A DNA stretch of 12,598 bases from an uncultured Lachnospiraceae bacterium (GTDB lineage: Bacteria; Bacillota; Clostridia; Lachnospirales; Lachnospiraceae). The notes under the pieces were generated by a model. That model had not been told where the DNA came from, ran no database searches, and worked only from the letters and a program-made list of their open reading frames with translations. The stretch is from assembly GCA_902463835.1 (NCBI GenBank), contig CABQGZ010000050.1:1-12598 (forward strand), written 5' to 3'. Below, in pieces: positions 1 through 7,386 of the stretch (the stretch's first letter is position 1; each line of letters opens with the position of its first letter). A program made the position numbers and the translations under genes.

Positions 1-31
1 CTTGAAAAAGATAAGAAAAGGAGTGGAGCAA

Positions 32-1120
32 ATGATTTCAAATCAGATACTTCAAAACACAATTGACGGACTTAAGGGCATCGCCAGAATGGATCTGGGC
101 ATCATTGACACGGAGGGAAAGGTGTTGGCATCTACATTTCCAGATACGGACGGCTATGTGAGTCCTGCCCTGGCTTTTGTGGATTCACCGGCGGACAGCC
201 AGGTGGTACAGGGGTGCCAGTTCTTTAAGGTGTTCGACGAACACCAGCTGGAGTACATTCTCCTGGCCAAAGGGGACAGCGAGGATGTGTACATGGTGGG
301 GAAGATCGCAGCCTTCCGGATCCAGAATCTTCTGGTGGCCTACAAGGAGCGCTTTGACAAGGACAACTTTATCAAGAACCTGCTGCTGGACAATCTGCTC
401 CTGGTAGATATCTACAATCGCGCCAAGAAGCTGCACATCGATACGGAAGTTCGCCGGGTGGTATTCGTGGTTGAGACCAATCGGGAGAAGGACGGCAATG
501 AGCTGGAGCGGGTGAGAGCTCTGTTCGGAGGAAAGACCAGGGACTTCATCACTGCTGTGGATGAGAAGAATATTATCGTGGTGAGGGAGGTGGCTGCAGG
601 CGAGAGCTATGACGACCTCTATAAGACGGCGGAGGTGATATTAAGCGCTTTCCGTGACCATGAGGAGCATGAGGTGCGCATTGCGTACGGAACCATTGTG
701 AACGAGATCAAGGAGGTGTCGCGTTCCTACAAGGAAGCTAAGATGGCGCTGGATGTAGGGAAGATCTTCTTCGAGGAGCGGGATATCAACGCTTACTCCA
801 CGCTGGGAATCGGTCGTCTGATCTATCAGCTGCCAATTCCTCTGTGCAAGATGTTTATCAAGGAGATTTTTGACGGAAAATCACCGGATGATTTTGACGA
901 GGAGACGCTGACCACCATCAATAAATTTTTCGAGAACAGCCTGAACGTGTCCGAGACCTCCAGACAGCTCTACATACACCGGAATACCCTGGTGTATCGT
1001 CTGGATAAGCTGCAGAAGAGCACTGGATTGGATCTTCGGGTATTTGAGGACGCAATCACGTTTAAAATAGCTCTGATGGTGGTAAAATATATGAAGTATA
1101 TGGAATCCCTGGATTACTAA
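32..1120 (+). CDS. CdaR/PucR-family transcriptional regulator
   Basis: Likely a DNA-binding regulator of 362 aa. The C-terminal part (about residues 292-352) is a PucR-type helix-turn-helix: NVSETSRQLYIHRNTLVYRL at 305-324 is the typical run of this family (HRNTL-x-YRLDKL). The middle (about 130-245) resembles the degenerate GGDEF-like region found in CdaR-type proteins, and the N-terminus (1-110) is a probable ligand-sensing domain (LGIIDTEGKVLAS at 22-34). No membrane segment is visible, so it should be cytoplasmic. I chose the ATG at 32 because AGGAG lies at 19-23, 8 nt upstream; a TTG at position 2 is in frame but sits at the window edge with no visible ribosome binding site. It ends 19 nt before ftsE, so it may be cotranscribed with ftsEX. 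The ligand and target genes cannot be read from the sequence; family members respond to sugar diacids, purines and other metabolites, so no effector is assigned. Confidence 0.85.
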   Translation: MISNQILQNTIDGLKGIARMDLGIIDTEGKVLASTFPDTDGYVSPALAFVDSPADSQVVQGCQFFKVFDEHQLEYILLAKGDSEDVYMVGKIAAFRIQNLLVAYKERFDKDNFIKNLLLDNLLLVDIYNRAKKLHIDTEVRRVVFVVETNREKDGNELERVRALFGGKTRDFITAVDEKNIIVVREVAAGESYDDLYKTAEVILSAFRDHEEHEVRIAYGTIVNEIKEVSRSYKEAKMALDVGKIFFEERDINAYSTLGIGRLIYQLPIPLCKMFIKEIFDGKSPDDFDEETLTTINKFFENSLNVSETSRQLYIHRNTLVYRLDKLQKSTGLDLRVFEDAITFKIALMVVKYMKYMESLDY

Positions 1121-1139
1121 GGAGTGTTAGGAGGCTTAC

Positions 1140-1823
1140 ATGATCGTACTGGAAAATGTCAGCAAGGCGTATAAGGCCGGAATTCCGGCCTTGAATGACG
1201 TCAGTCTGCATATCGAGGAGGGAGAGTTTGTTTTTGTGGTGGGGGATTCAGGATCCGGCAAGTCCACGCTGATCAAGCTTCTGCTGAAGGAATTGGAGCC
1301 CACGGAGGGCGAGATTACCATCAACAGGAAGAAATTGTCTGAGATCAAACGGAATCAGATTCCAAGGTTCCGCAGGAGTATCGGCGTGGTATTTCAGGAC
1401 TTCCGCCTGCTGAAGGACAGGGACGTCTATGAGAATATCGCCTTTGCCCAGCGTGTGATCGGGGCGCCCACTGCCAAGATTAAGCGGCGTGTGCCCATGA
1501 TGCTCTCCATGGTAGGCCTGGCTGCCAAATATAAATCGTATCCAAGGCAGTTGTCCGGCGGAGAGCAGCAGAGAGTGGCCATTGCCAGAGCGCTGGTGAA
1601 CGAGCCGAAGATTCTTCTGGCCGATGAGCCTACTGGCAATCTGGATAACAACAACGCGTGGGAGATCATGAAGCTTTTGGAGGAGATTAACCAGAGGGGA
1701 ACCACAGTGCTGGTGGTGACCCACAACCTGGAGATTGTAAAGGCGATGAAGAAACGTGTGATTACCATGAAGAAAGGCGTTGTGGTCAGCGACCAGCGGA
1801 TGGGTGATGAGGATGAGGCTTAG
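1140..1823 (+). CDS. ftsE: Cell division ATP-binding protein FtsE
   Basis: ATPase subunit of the FtsEX complex, an ABC transporter-like machine that does not transport but passes ATP-driven conformational change through FtsX to cell-wall hydrolases at the division site. The 227-aa length is standard for FtsE. Visible motifs are Walker A GDSGSGKST (35-43), Q-loop Gln86 in VVFQDFRLL (a FtsE-like sequence), ABC signature LSGGEQQR (138-145), Walker B ILLADEP (158-164, catalytic Glu163) and the H-loop His195. All catalytic residues are present. The start ATG has GGAGG at 1130-1134 at good spacing. The stop codon lies inside the start of ftsX (11-nt overlap), which argues for translational coupling and equal production of the two subunits. 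Peripheral on the inner face of the membrane. Confidence 0.96.
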   Translation: MIVLENVSKAYKAGIPALNDVSLHIEEGEFVFVVGDSGSGKSTLIKLLLKELEPTEGEITINRKKLSEIKRNQIPRFRRSIGVVFQDFRLLKDRDVYENIAFAQRVIGAPTAKIKRRVPMMLSMVGLAAKYKSYPRQLSGGEQQRVAIARALVNEPKILLADEPTGNLDNNNAWEIMKLLEEINQRGTTVLVVTHNLEIVKAMKKRVITMKKGVVVSDQRMGDEDEA

Positions 1824-2721
1824 TTCATTTGCGTATACCCTGAAACAGGGAATGAAAAATATATGGAGAAATAAGATATTTTCTCTGGCGTCCATCGCCA
1901 CCATGTCGGCCTGTATCTTTCTGTTTGGATTGTTTTACGCCATTGTGATGAATTTTCAGAGCATTGTGAAGGACGTGGAATCCGGCGTGGCGGTGACAGT
2001 ATTCTTTGAGGATGATGCCACGGAGGCTCAGATCAAGGAGATCGGAGACAGGATCGAGAAGCGGGACGAGGTCTCGGACATGCGGTACGTGTCTGCGGAT
2101 GAAGCGTGGAACAAGTTTTCGCAGGATTACTTCCAGGGCGCGGAGAGCTTGATAGAGGGGTTTGAGCTTGATAACCCACTGGCGAAGTCCTCCCACTATG
2201 AGATCTTTATGAGTGATATATCCCTGCAGAGCAACCTGGTGACCTTTGTTCAATCCATTGATGGAGTGCGGGAGGTACACAGCTCGGACGTTGCGGCCAG
2301 AACCCTGACGGACTTCAACCGTCTGATCGGCTATGTGTCGGCTGGAATTATCCTGATACTTCTGGGTGTGGCTGTATTCCTCATCAGCAATACGGTGACC
2401 ACCGGCATTACGGTGCGCCGGGAGGAGATTGCTATCATGAAGCTGATCGGAGCTACGGATTACTTTGTGCGGTCGCCTTTTATCGTGGAGGGGATCCTTA
2501 TCGGTTTGGTGGGATCTGTCATTCCGCTGATTCTGTTGTACTTTATGTACAGTCGTCTCATCGTCTACGTGGCGAATAAATTTATCTGGCTCAGCAATAT
2601 GATGAAGTTTTTGGCGGTAAATCAGGTGTTTGCCACGCTTGTTCCGGTAGCGCTGATCCTGGGTGTTGGCATTGGATTTCTCGGAAGCCGTCTCACCATC
2701 CGGAAGCATCTGGATGTGTAA
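1813..2721 (+). CDS. ftsX: Cell division membrane protein FtsX
   Basis: Membrane partner of FtsE, 302 aa. The predicted topology is that of FtsX: a short basic cytoplasmic N-terminus (KQGMKNIWRNK), TM1 at about 24-46, a large extracellular loop (about 47-172) which in this family contacts the peptidoglycan hydrolase or its activator, then TM2 (174-196), TM3 (225-247) and TM4 (272-292). The motif VRREEIAIMKLIGAT between TM2 and TM3 is characteristic of the FtsX/MacB permease fold. The start is uncertain: ATG at 1813 gives the family-like N-terminus MRLSSFAYTLKQG and overlaps ftsE by 11 nt; ATG at 1807 and GTG at 1780 are in-frame alternatives. The next gene is a sortase, not the M23/CHAP hydrolase often found beside ftsEX in Gram-positives, so the hydrolase partner must be encoded elsewhere. 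Confidence 0.95.
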   Translation: MRLSSFAYTLKQGMKNIWRNKIFSLASIATMSACIFLFGLFYAIVMNFQSIVKDVESGVAVTVFFEDDATEAQIKEIGDRIEKRDEVSDMRYVSADEAWNKFSQDYFQGAESLIEGFELDNPLAKSSHYEIFMSDISLQSNLVTFVQSIDGVREVHSSDVAARTLTDFNRLIGYVSAGIILILLGVAVFLISNTVTTGITVRREEIAIMKLIGATDYFVRSPFIVEGILIGLVGSVIPLILLYFMYSRLIVYVANKFIWLSNMMKFLAVNQVFATLVPVALILGVGIGFLGSRLTIRKHLDV

Positions 2722-2847
2722 TATTTGAGAATGTGACGCGATGATGGCAATGCGGTGAAGGGGATTGAGGAGGAAGGCGATCCTTACAAGGCAATCAGGT
2801 GCTGGAGGCATGGAAGATATTTACAGACAGATAGAAGGAGACAGAAC

Positions 2848-3684
2848 ATGGAAGAATATCTGGAAAATGAGAGAAAGGGACGAAAGTCAGGAAAGAACCG
2901 AAAGAAAAAGAACATGGATATCCTGTGGATCATTCTGATGTCGGTGTGCGTTATTGTGATGCTGGTCTGCGTGGTGATTCTGGGAGATTATTATTACAAA
3001 CGGTACAAGGCGGAACGGGAGTATGAGAAGCTGAGGGAAGCCAACAAGAAGACCGAGGAGACGAAGAAGCCGGAGGAACCATCGGTGGATTCGGAGGAAC
3101 CGGTGGTCATTCCCATTGATTTTGAAACACTTTGGGAGTCCAACGAGGACATTTACGCGTGGATTGAGGTTCCCGGGACTGCGATTAATTATCCGGTTCT
3201 GCAGCATGTGGTGGATGATGCCTATTATCTGGAGCACAATCTGGATCACTCTGAGGGGCGGCCGGGGGTGATCTATTCAGAGCGCAGCAGCGCCAAAGAT
3301 TTTTCCGGGTTTATGAACATTCTGTATGGACACAATATGAGAAACGGAACCATGTTTCACGATCTTCACAATTATGAGGAGGACGGGTATTTAAAGGAGC
3401 ATGATCTGATCTATATCTATACACCGGAGCATATTTATACCTATCAGGTCTTCGCAGCGGTGGTGGAGAGTGACGAACATCTTTTGTCACGCTACGATTT
3501 TACCAGGGTGGAGGACAGGCAGAATTATCTGGATGCCATCTATGGGAACAGCGATTCCAGGAATCAGTACCGGGAGGGAGAGCGGGTGACTGCTGAGGAG
3601 CGGATGCTGGTGCTGTCTACCTGTGTCTCCGGGGAGCGTGAGAACCGCTATCTGGTAAACGCTGTATTGATTGATACAAAGTAA
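2848..3684 (+). CDS. srtB: Class B sortase
   Basis: Membrane-anchored cysteine transpeptidase, 278 aa, that would cleave a C-terminal sorting signal on secreted proteins and join them to peptidoglycan. A basic cytoplasmic N-terminus (1-22) is followed by one transmembrane anchor (about 25-47), a charged Lys/Glu/Pro-rich stalk (51-88) and the catalytic domain. The catalytic triad is visible: His162 in ILYGHNMRNG, Cys259 in LVLSTCVSG and Arg267 in ENRYLV. The order and spacing (YGHN, then LSTC, then Arg 8 residues after Cys) fit class B. ATG 2848 is chosen because GGAG at 2837-2840 lies 7 nt upstream; an in-frame GTG at 2755 has no ribosome binding site. The 126-nt gap after ftsX holds no convincing promoter or gene. 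No protein with a sorting signal is encoded in the window, so it is probably a general rather than a dedicated pilin sortase. Confidence 0.93.
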   Translation: MEEYLENERKGRKSGKNRKKKNMDILWIILMSVCVIVMLVCVVILGDYYYKRYKAEREYEKLREANKKTEETKKPEEPSVDSEEPVVIPIDFETLWESNEDIYAWIEVPGTAINYPVLQHVVDDAYYLEHNLDHSEGRPGVIYSERSSAKDFSGFMNILYGHNMRNGTMFHDLHNYEEDGYLKEHDLIYIYTPEHIYTYQVFAAVVESDEHLLSRYDFTRVEDRQNYLDAIYGNSDSRNQYREGERVTAEERMLVLSTCVSGERENRYLVNAVLIDTK

Positions 3685-3689
3685 GTGAT

Positions 3690-3718
3690 TTGACGAATAT
3701 AGGGAAAACAGATATAAT
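3690..3718 (+). promoter_or_regulatory. Sigma-A promoter of the prfB operon
   Basis: TTGACG (-35, 3690-3695), a 17-nt spacer and a perfect TATAAT (-10, 3713-3718) form a near-consensus housekeeping promoter just after the sortase stop codon. Transcription should begin near 3724-3726, giving a leader of about 70 nt before prfB. It is the only strong promoter I see in the window and probably drives prfB and the close-packed genes after it. Confidence 0.85.
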
Positions 3719-3722
3719 AGAG

Positions 3723-3763
3723 TAACTGTTCGGTCATATCCAACAAAATGCGCCGGACTGTTA
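3723..3763 (+). other. Imperfect hairpin in the prfB 5' leader
   Basis: TAACTGTTCGG (3723-3733) can pair with CCGGACTGTTA (3753-3763), an 11-position stem with one T-T mismatch and one G-T pair around a 19-nt loop. It lies right at the expected transcription start and has no U-run after it, so it is not an intrinsic terminator. It may be a 5'-end stabilising stem or chance; no known riboswitch pattern is recognised. Confidence 0.4.
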
Positions 3764-3794
3764 TGGAAAATTCAAAAAAGAAAGAGGTGACATT

Positions 3795-4941
3795 ATGGTT
3801 GAATTGGATCAGTTCAAATTCACATTGAACAGCTATACAACACCATTAATGGAAGTGAGGGATTCACTTTGACCTGGCTAACAAAGAGCACAGGATTCAG
3901 GAATTAGAAAAAGAGATGGAAGCGCCCGATTTCTGGGATGACCCGGAGCGCTCCCAGGAAAAAATGAAACAATTAAAGAGCTTAAAGGATGACGTGGAGA
4001 CTTACGCTTCCCTCACGAGACAGCGGGAAGACATTGAGACACTGCTGGAGATGGGATATGAGGAGAACGATGCAAGTCTCATTCCGGAGATTCAGGAAGC
4101 CCTGGACGAATTTCAGCAGACCTTTGAGGGGATCCGAATCAAGACATTGTTGTCCGGAGAGTATGACAGAGATAACGCCATTGTATCGCTCCATGCCGGG
4201 GCGGGCGGAACGGAATCCTGCGACTGGACGTCCATGCTGTACCGTATGTACCGACGCTGGTCGGAGGACAAGGGCTTTGCGGTGGAGGTACTGGATTCTC
4301 TGGACGGAGATGAGGCAGGGATCAAGTCCATCACCTTTGAAGTGCGGGGCGAGAATGCCTACGGCTATCTGAAATCGGAGAAGGGAGTGCACCGTCTGGT
4401 GCGGATATCGCCATTTAATGCAGCTGGAAAACGTCAGACCTCCTTTGCGTCCTGTGACGTGATGCCGGATATTGAGAAGGATCTTGACATCGAGATCAAC
4501 GACGATGATCTTCGCATCGACACCTACCGCTCCAGCGGCGCCGGCGGGCAGCATATCAACAAGACCTCGTCGGCCATACGAATCACTCATCTTCCCACGG
4601 GAATCGTGGTGCAGTGTCAGAATGAACGCTCCCAGCATATGAACAAGGATAAGGCTATGCAGATGCTGAAGGCCAAGCTGTATCTCTTGAAGGAGGAGGA
4701 GAATGCAAGAAAGGCCGCTGACATCCGCGGAGAGGTGACAGAGATCGGATGGGGCAACCAGATTCGCTCTTATGTGATGCAGCCCTACACCATGGTTAAG
4801 GATCACCGGACCGGAGAGGAATCCGGCAATGTGGACAGTGTCATGGATGGCAAGCTGGATCCCTTTATCAACGCATATCTGCGGTGGGTAAGTCTGGGAC
4901 AGAAGAACAACGGACAACAGGATGAATTTGACGGCGTATAG
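3795..4941 (+). CDS. prfB: Peptide chain release factor 2 (programmed +1 frameshift)
   Basis: RF2 reads UGA and UAA stop codons on the ribosome and triggers release of the finished peptide. The gene has two frames: ATG 3795 (AGAGGTGA ribosome binding site at 3783-3790) through codon 25 (CTT, 3867-3869), then an in-frame TGA (3870-3872); after a +1 slip the frame continues from GAC 3871 to TAG 4939-4941. The joined protein is 381 aa. In this numbering the stop-codon recognition motif SPF is at 205-207 and the catalytic GGQ at 250-252, the same numbers as in E. coli RF2, which supports the reconstruction. The N-terminal helical domain, central domain (HAGAGGTESCDW) and the region after GGQ are complete. 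Without frameshifting only a 25-aa peptide is made, the standard autoregulation by RF2 level. Its own final stop is TAG, read by RF1. It is followed by the SPFH gene after 12 nt. Confidence 0.96.
3851..3873 (+). promoter_or_regulatory. prfB programmed +1 frameshift signal
   Basis: The slip site CTTTGAC (3867-3873) is the conserved RF2 recoding heptamer: tRNA-Leu on CTT slips to TTT when the UGA codon in the A site is read slowly. Upstream, GAGGG at 3857-3861 occupies the place of the internal Shine-Dalgarno element, but it is a weaker match than AGGGGG in E. coli and leaves 5 nt before CTT. The UGA at 3870-3872 is the sensor of RF2 concentration. Confidence 0.95.
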
Positions 4942-4953
4942 GAGGAAAAAGAT

Positions 4954-6258
4954 ATGGGAATTATCAGAGCAATCACAGGGGCTGTGTCCGGCGCGCTGGC
5001 CGACCAGTGGATGGAGGTCTATGAACCGGATAACATGGGGGATCACACTGTTTTTACCGGCGGTGTGAAGATCCGCAAAGGACAGAATGTGAAGGGGACG
5101 GATAACACCGTGTCTAACGGTTCTGTGATCCATGTGTACGACAATCAGTTTATGATGCTGGTGGACGGCGGTAAGATCGTAGATTATACCGCGGAGCCGG
5201 GCTACTACAAAGTGGACAATTCCGCATTGCCTTCCTTCTTCAACGGGCAGTTCAAGGATACTCTGCTGGAATCCCTGAATCGTGTCAAATTTGGCGGACA
5301 GACGCCTACCGTGCAGAAGGTGTACTATGTGAACCTGCAGGAGATCAAAGGAATCAAATTCGGAACAAGGAATCCCATCAACTATTTTGACAGCTTTTAC
5401 AATGCGGAGTTGTTTTTGCGGGCTCACGGCACCTATTCTGTCAGGATAACAGATCCTTTAAAATTTTATGCGGAGGCTGTCCCAAGGAACAGGGAGCATG
5501 TGGAGATTACCGATATCAACGAACAGTATCTGTCGGAATTCTTAGAGGCGCTGCAGTCTGCGATCAACCAGATGTCGGCGGACGGTACTCGGATCTCTTT
5601 TGTGACCTCCAAAGGGCGGGAGCTTGGCAGATATATGGCGGATGCCCTGGACGCAGACTGGAATCAGATGCGAGGCATGGAGATACAGGCGGTAGGAATT
5701 GCAGGAATCTCCTACGACGAGAAGTCTACGGAGCTGATTCATATGCGCAATGAGGGAGCGATGCTCTCGGATCCCACCGTGCGGGAAGGCTATATGCAGG
5801 GCCATGTGGCTCGAGGTATGGAGGCGGCAGGCTCCAACAGCAACGGTACCATGGCGGGCTTTATGGGGCTGGGTGTCGGCATGCAGGCAACAGGCGGTAT
5901 GATGGGAGCAGCTTCCCAGACAAACCTGCAGCAGATGCAGATGATGCAGGAGCAGCAGATGGCTGCCATAGCCAGCCAGGGCGCAAAGGGTGACGGGGCA
6001 ACCCGGGGAACCGGAGAGCGGCCGGGCGGATGGAGCTGTGTGTGCGGAGCGGTAAATACCGGCAAGTTCTGCAGTGAGTGTGGAAAACCGCAGCCTGTGG
6101 ATCAAAAGGCGGAGTGGATTTGTGCGTGCGGGGCAGTAAATACCGGCAAGTTCTGCAGTGAATGCGGAAAGCCGGCGCCGGCAGCGGAGTGGACCTGCGC
6201 GTGCGGAGCGGTAAATAAAGGCAAATTCTGCAGCGAGTGTGGAAAACCCCGGACATAA
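4954..6258 (+). CDS. SPFH-domain protein with three C-terminal zinc ribbons (YdjI-like)
   Basis: A 434-aa protein of the SPFH/virion-core-like family, similar in layout to B. subtilis YdjI. The N-terminus (IIRAITGAVSGALADQW) may form a membrane-associating amphipathic helix; the SPFH-type domain covers roughly 30-290 (VYYVNLQEIKGIKFGTRNPI, then LFLRAHGTYSVRITDPLKFY). A Gly/Met/Gln-rich linker follows (about 295-358). The C-terminus carries three nearly identical zinc ribbons of pattern CxC-x8-CxxC: Cys362/364/373/376, Cys390/392/401/404 and Cys415/417/426/429, each starting with Trp. The start ATG has AGGAGG 8 nt upstream. The next two genes encode the other two members of the Ydj-type set, so it probably scaffolds a membrane complex. 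In B. subtilis YdjI is reported to connect the complex to PspA; that role here is inference, as no pspA is present. Confidence 0.85.
   Translation: MGIIRAITGAVSGALADQWMEVYEPDNMGDHTVFTGGVKIRKGQNVKGTDNTVSNGSVIHVYDNQFMMLVDGGKIVDYTAEPGYYKVDNSALPSFFNGQFKDTLLESLNRVKFGGQTPTVQKVYYVNLQEIKGIKFGTRNPINYFDSFYNAELFLRAHGTYSVRITDPLKFYAEAVPRNREHVEITDINEQYLSEFLEALQSAINQMSADGTRISFVTSKGRELGRYMADALDADWNQMRGMEIQAVGIAGISYDEKSTELIHMRNEGAMLSDPTVREGYMQGHVARGMEAAGSNSNGTMAGFMGLGVGMQATGGMMGAASQTNLQQMQMMQEQQMAAIASQGAKGDGATRGTGERPGGWSCVCGAVNTGKFCSECGKPQPVDQKAEWICACGAVNTGKFCSECGKPAPAAEWTCACGAVNKGKFCSECGKPRT
6031..6252 (+). repeat. Three tandem zinc-ribbon coding repeats
   Basis: Units start at 6031, 6115 and 6190 (periods 84 and 75 nt). 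The first two share a 26-nt identical core beginning GTAAATACCGGCAAG, and the third differs from it at a few positions. The near-identity at DNA level, including silent positions, points to recent internal duplication and a region prone to copy-number change. Confidence 0.85.
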
Positions 6259-6270
6259 TAGGAGAATATC

Positions 6271-7386
6271 ATGGCTGTTATCAGTTATAAATGCCCAAAT
6301 TGTGACGGTGAGTTGATTTTTGATCCTGCCACACAAAATTTTAAATGTGAATATTGTACCAGCATGTTTTCCAGGAAAGAGCTGGAGAAAATGAAGCCGG
6401 ATACTGCAGCGGAACAGCAGAGTGACGGAATTGATGCAGAACCATTTGCGGAAACGGAAACTGCGGAGGATCTGGGCGAAGAAGCGGCAGAGCGTGCCGG
6501 TGAGCAGAGGGCGGAAGAAGGAATGATCTACATTTGCCCAAGCTGCGGGGCTGAGGTTGTCACCGACAGCACGACAGCGGCGACCTTCTGCTATTACTGT
6601 CACAATCCGGTGGTGTTGTCCGGCAGACTGTCCGGCGAATTTCTGCCGGATAAGGTGATTCCATTTGCGATTGACCGCAAGCAGGCGGAGACAAAATTTC
6701 TGGATTATGTACATAAGAAAAAATTTGTTCCCAGAGCTTTTTTTCGCAGACAGCAGATAGAGATGTTGTCCGGCGTTTATTTTCCCTACTGGATCTACGA
6801 GTGTACCATGGAGGGAACCATGGACGCCCAGGGAACGAATATCCGGGTATGGCGCAGCGGGGAGACCGAATACACGGAGACAAAGTATTATCAGGTGGAG
6901 CGGGAGGGAACCATAGAGCTTCGCAACCTGTCCCGGAATGCGTTAAAGAAAGCAAACCAGCAGCTGGCAGAGGGAGTATTCCCCTATGACATGAATAAGG
7001 CGGAGGAGTTCCACATGGGCTATCTGTCTGGATTTCAGGCGGAGAAACGTGATATGGAGCAGGAAATGTTTGACGGAGAGATTGACCAGGAGGTCAGGAA
7101 TTACGGAAGGCAGATGCTGCGTGACACCATCAGCGGTTATTCTGGGGTGACAGTGAGCAGTCACAATCTGAGGACGGTCTCGGAGAAGTGGTCCTACATG
7201 CTGCTGCCGGTCTGGACATTGACCTACAACGGGCGGAACGGGAAGTTCTACTATTATTCCATGAATGGACAGACTGGCAAGGTATATGGAGAACTGCCCA
7301 TTGATTATAAGAAGGTATTCCTGTTCGGTGGTATGGTTGCCCTGATCTTATTGCTCCTGTTCCTGATTGGAGGATATCTGATATGA
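6271..7386 (+). CDS. TFIIB-type zinc-ribbon membrane protein (YdjG-like)
   Basis: A 371-aa protein with two N-terminal zinc ribbons: Cys8/Cys11/Cys26/Cys29 and Cys89/Cys92/Cys107/Cys110, separated by an acidic low-complexity linker (about 43-84, rich in Glu and Ala). A folded region follows (about 115-345; FPYWIYECTMEGT at 171-183 and LLPVWTLTYNGRNGKFYYYS at 311-330 are typical of this family). One C-terminal transmembrane helix (about 350-371) ends the protein, so the zinc ribbons should face the cytoplasm as a tail-anchored protein. The name 'TFIIB-type' reflects ribbon similarity only; transcription function is not implied. AGGAG lies just before the ATG. It starts 12 nt after the SPFH gene and overlaps the TPM gene by 4 nt (ATGA), matching the B. 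subtilis ydjG-ydjH adjacency. Role in a membrane-stress complex is inferred from that neighbourhood. Confidence 0.82.
   Translation: MAVISYKCPNCDGELIFDPATQNFKCEYCTSMFSRKELEKMKPDTAAEQQSDGIDAEPFAETETAEDLGEEAAERAGEQRAEEGMIYICPSCGAEVVTDSTTAATFCYYCHNPVVLSGRLSGEFLPDKVIPFAIDRKQAETKFLDYVHKKKFVPRAFFRRQQIEMLSGVYFPYWIYECTMEGTMDAQGTNIRVWRSGETEYTETKYYQVEREGTIELRNLSRNALKKANQQLAEGVFPYDMNKAEEFHMGYLSGFQAEKRDMEQEMFDGEIDQEVRNYGRQMLRDTISGYSGVTVSSHNLRTVSEKWSYMLLPVWTLTYNGRNGKFYYYSMNGQTGKVYGELPIDYKKVFLFGGMVALILLLLFLIGGYLI

Noticed and set aside
2..31. TTG at position 2 as the start of the regulator
   Set aside because: The ATG at 32 has AGGAG at ideal spacing; the TTG has no visible ribosome binding site and the window begins there.
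1825..2811. Minus-strand open frame of 328 codons opposite ftsX
   Set aside because: Polar, His-rich translation with no domain; it is the complement of the hydrophobic ftsX codons.
2755..2847. N-terminal extension of the sortase from GTG 2755
   Set aside because: No ribosome binding site before the GTG; ATG 2848 has GGAG 7 nt upstream and gives a normal basic N-terminus plus membrane anchor.
2810..2945. Short frame from ATG 2810 overlapping the sortase start
   Set aside because: The purine block is only about 1 nt from the ATG and the peptide has no recognisable feature; probably chance.
3763..3828. 21-codon upstream frame in the prfB leader that ends in TGA across the prfB start
   Set aside because: An RF2-sensitive stop there would be an attractive control device, but no Shine-Dalgarno sequence precedes its ATG, so I do not support it.
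3870..3872. prfB as a pseudogene broken by an in-frame stop
   Set aside because: The stop is the TGA of the conserved CTTTGAC recoding site; the frames join to a full RF2 with SPF at 205-207 and GGQ at 250-252.
3982..5427. Minus-strand open frame of 481 codons
   Set aside because: It lies antisense to prfB and the SPFH gene, both firmly identified, and its translation has no recognisable domain and is rich in His, Leu and Val as expected for a shadow frame.
5542..6714. Minus-strand open frame of 390 codons
   Set aside because: Antisense to the zinc-ribbon coding region; its Cys and Arg-rich repeats are the reverse image of the zinc-ribbon repeats.
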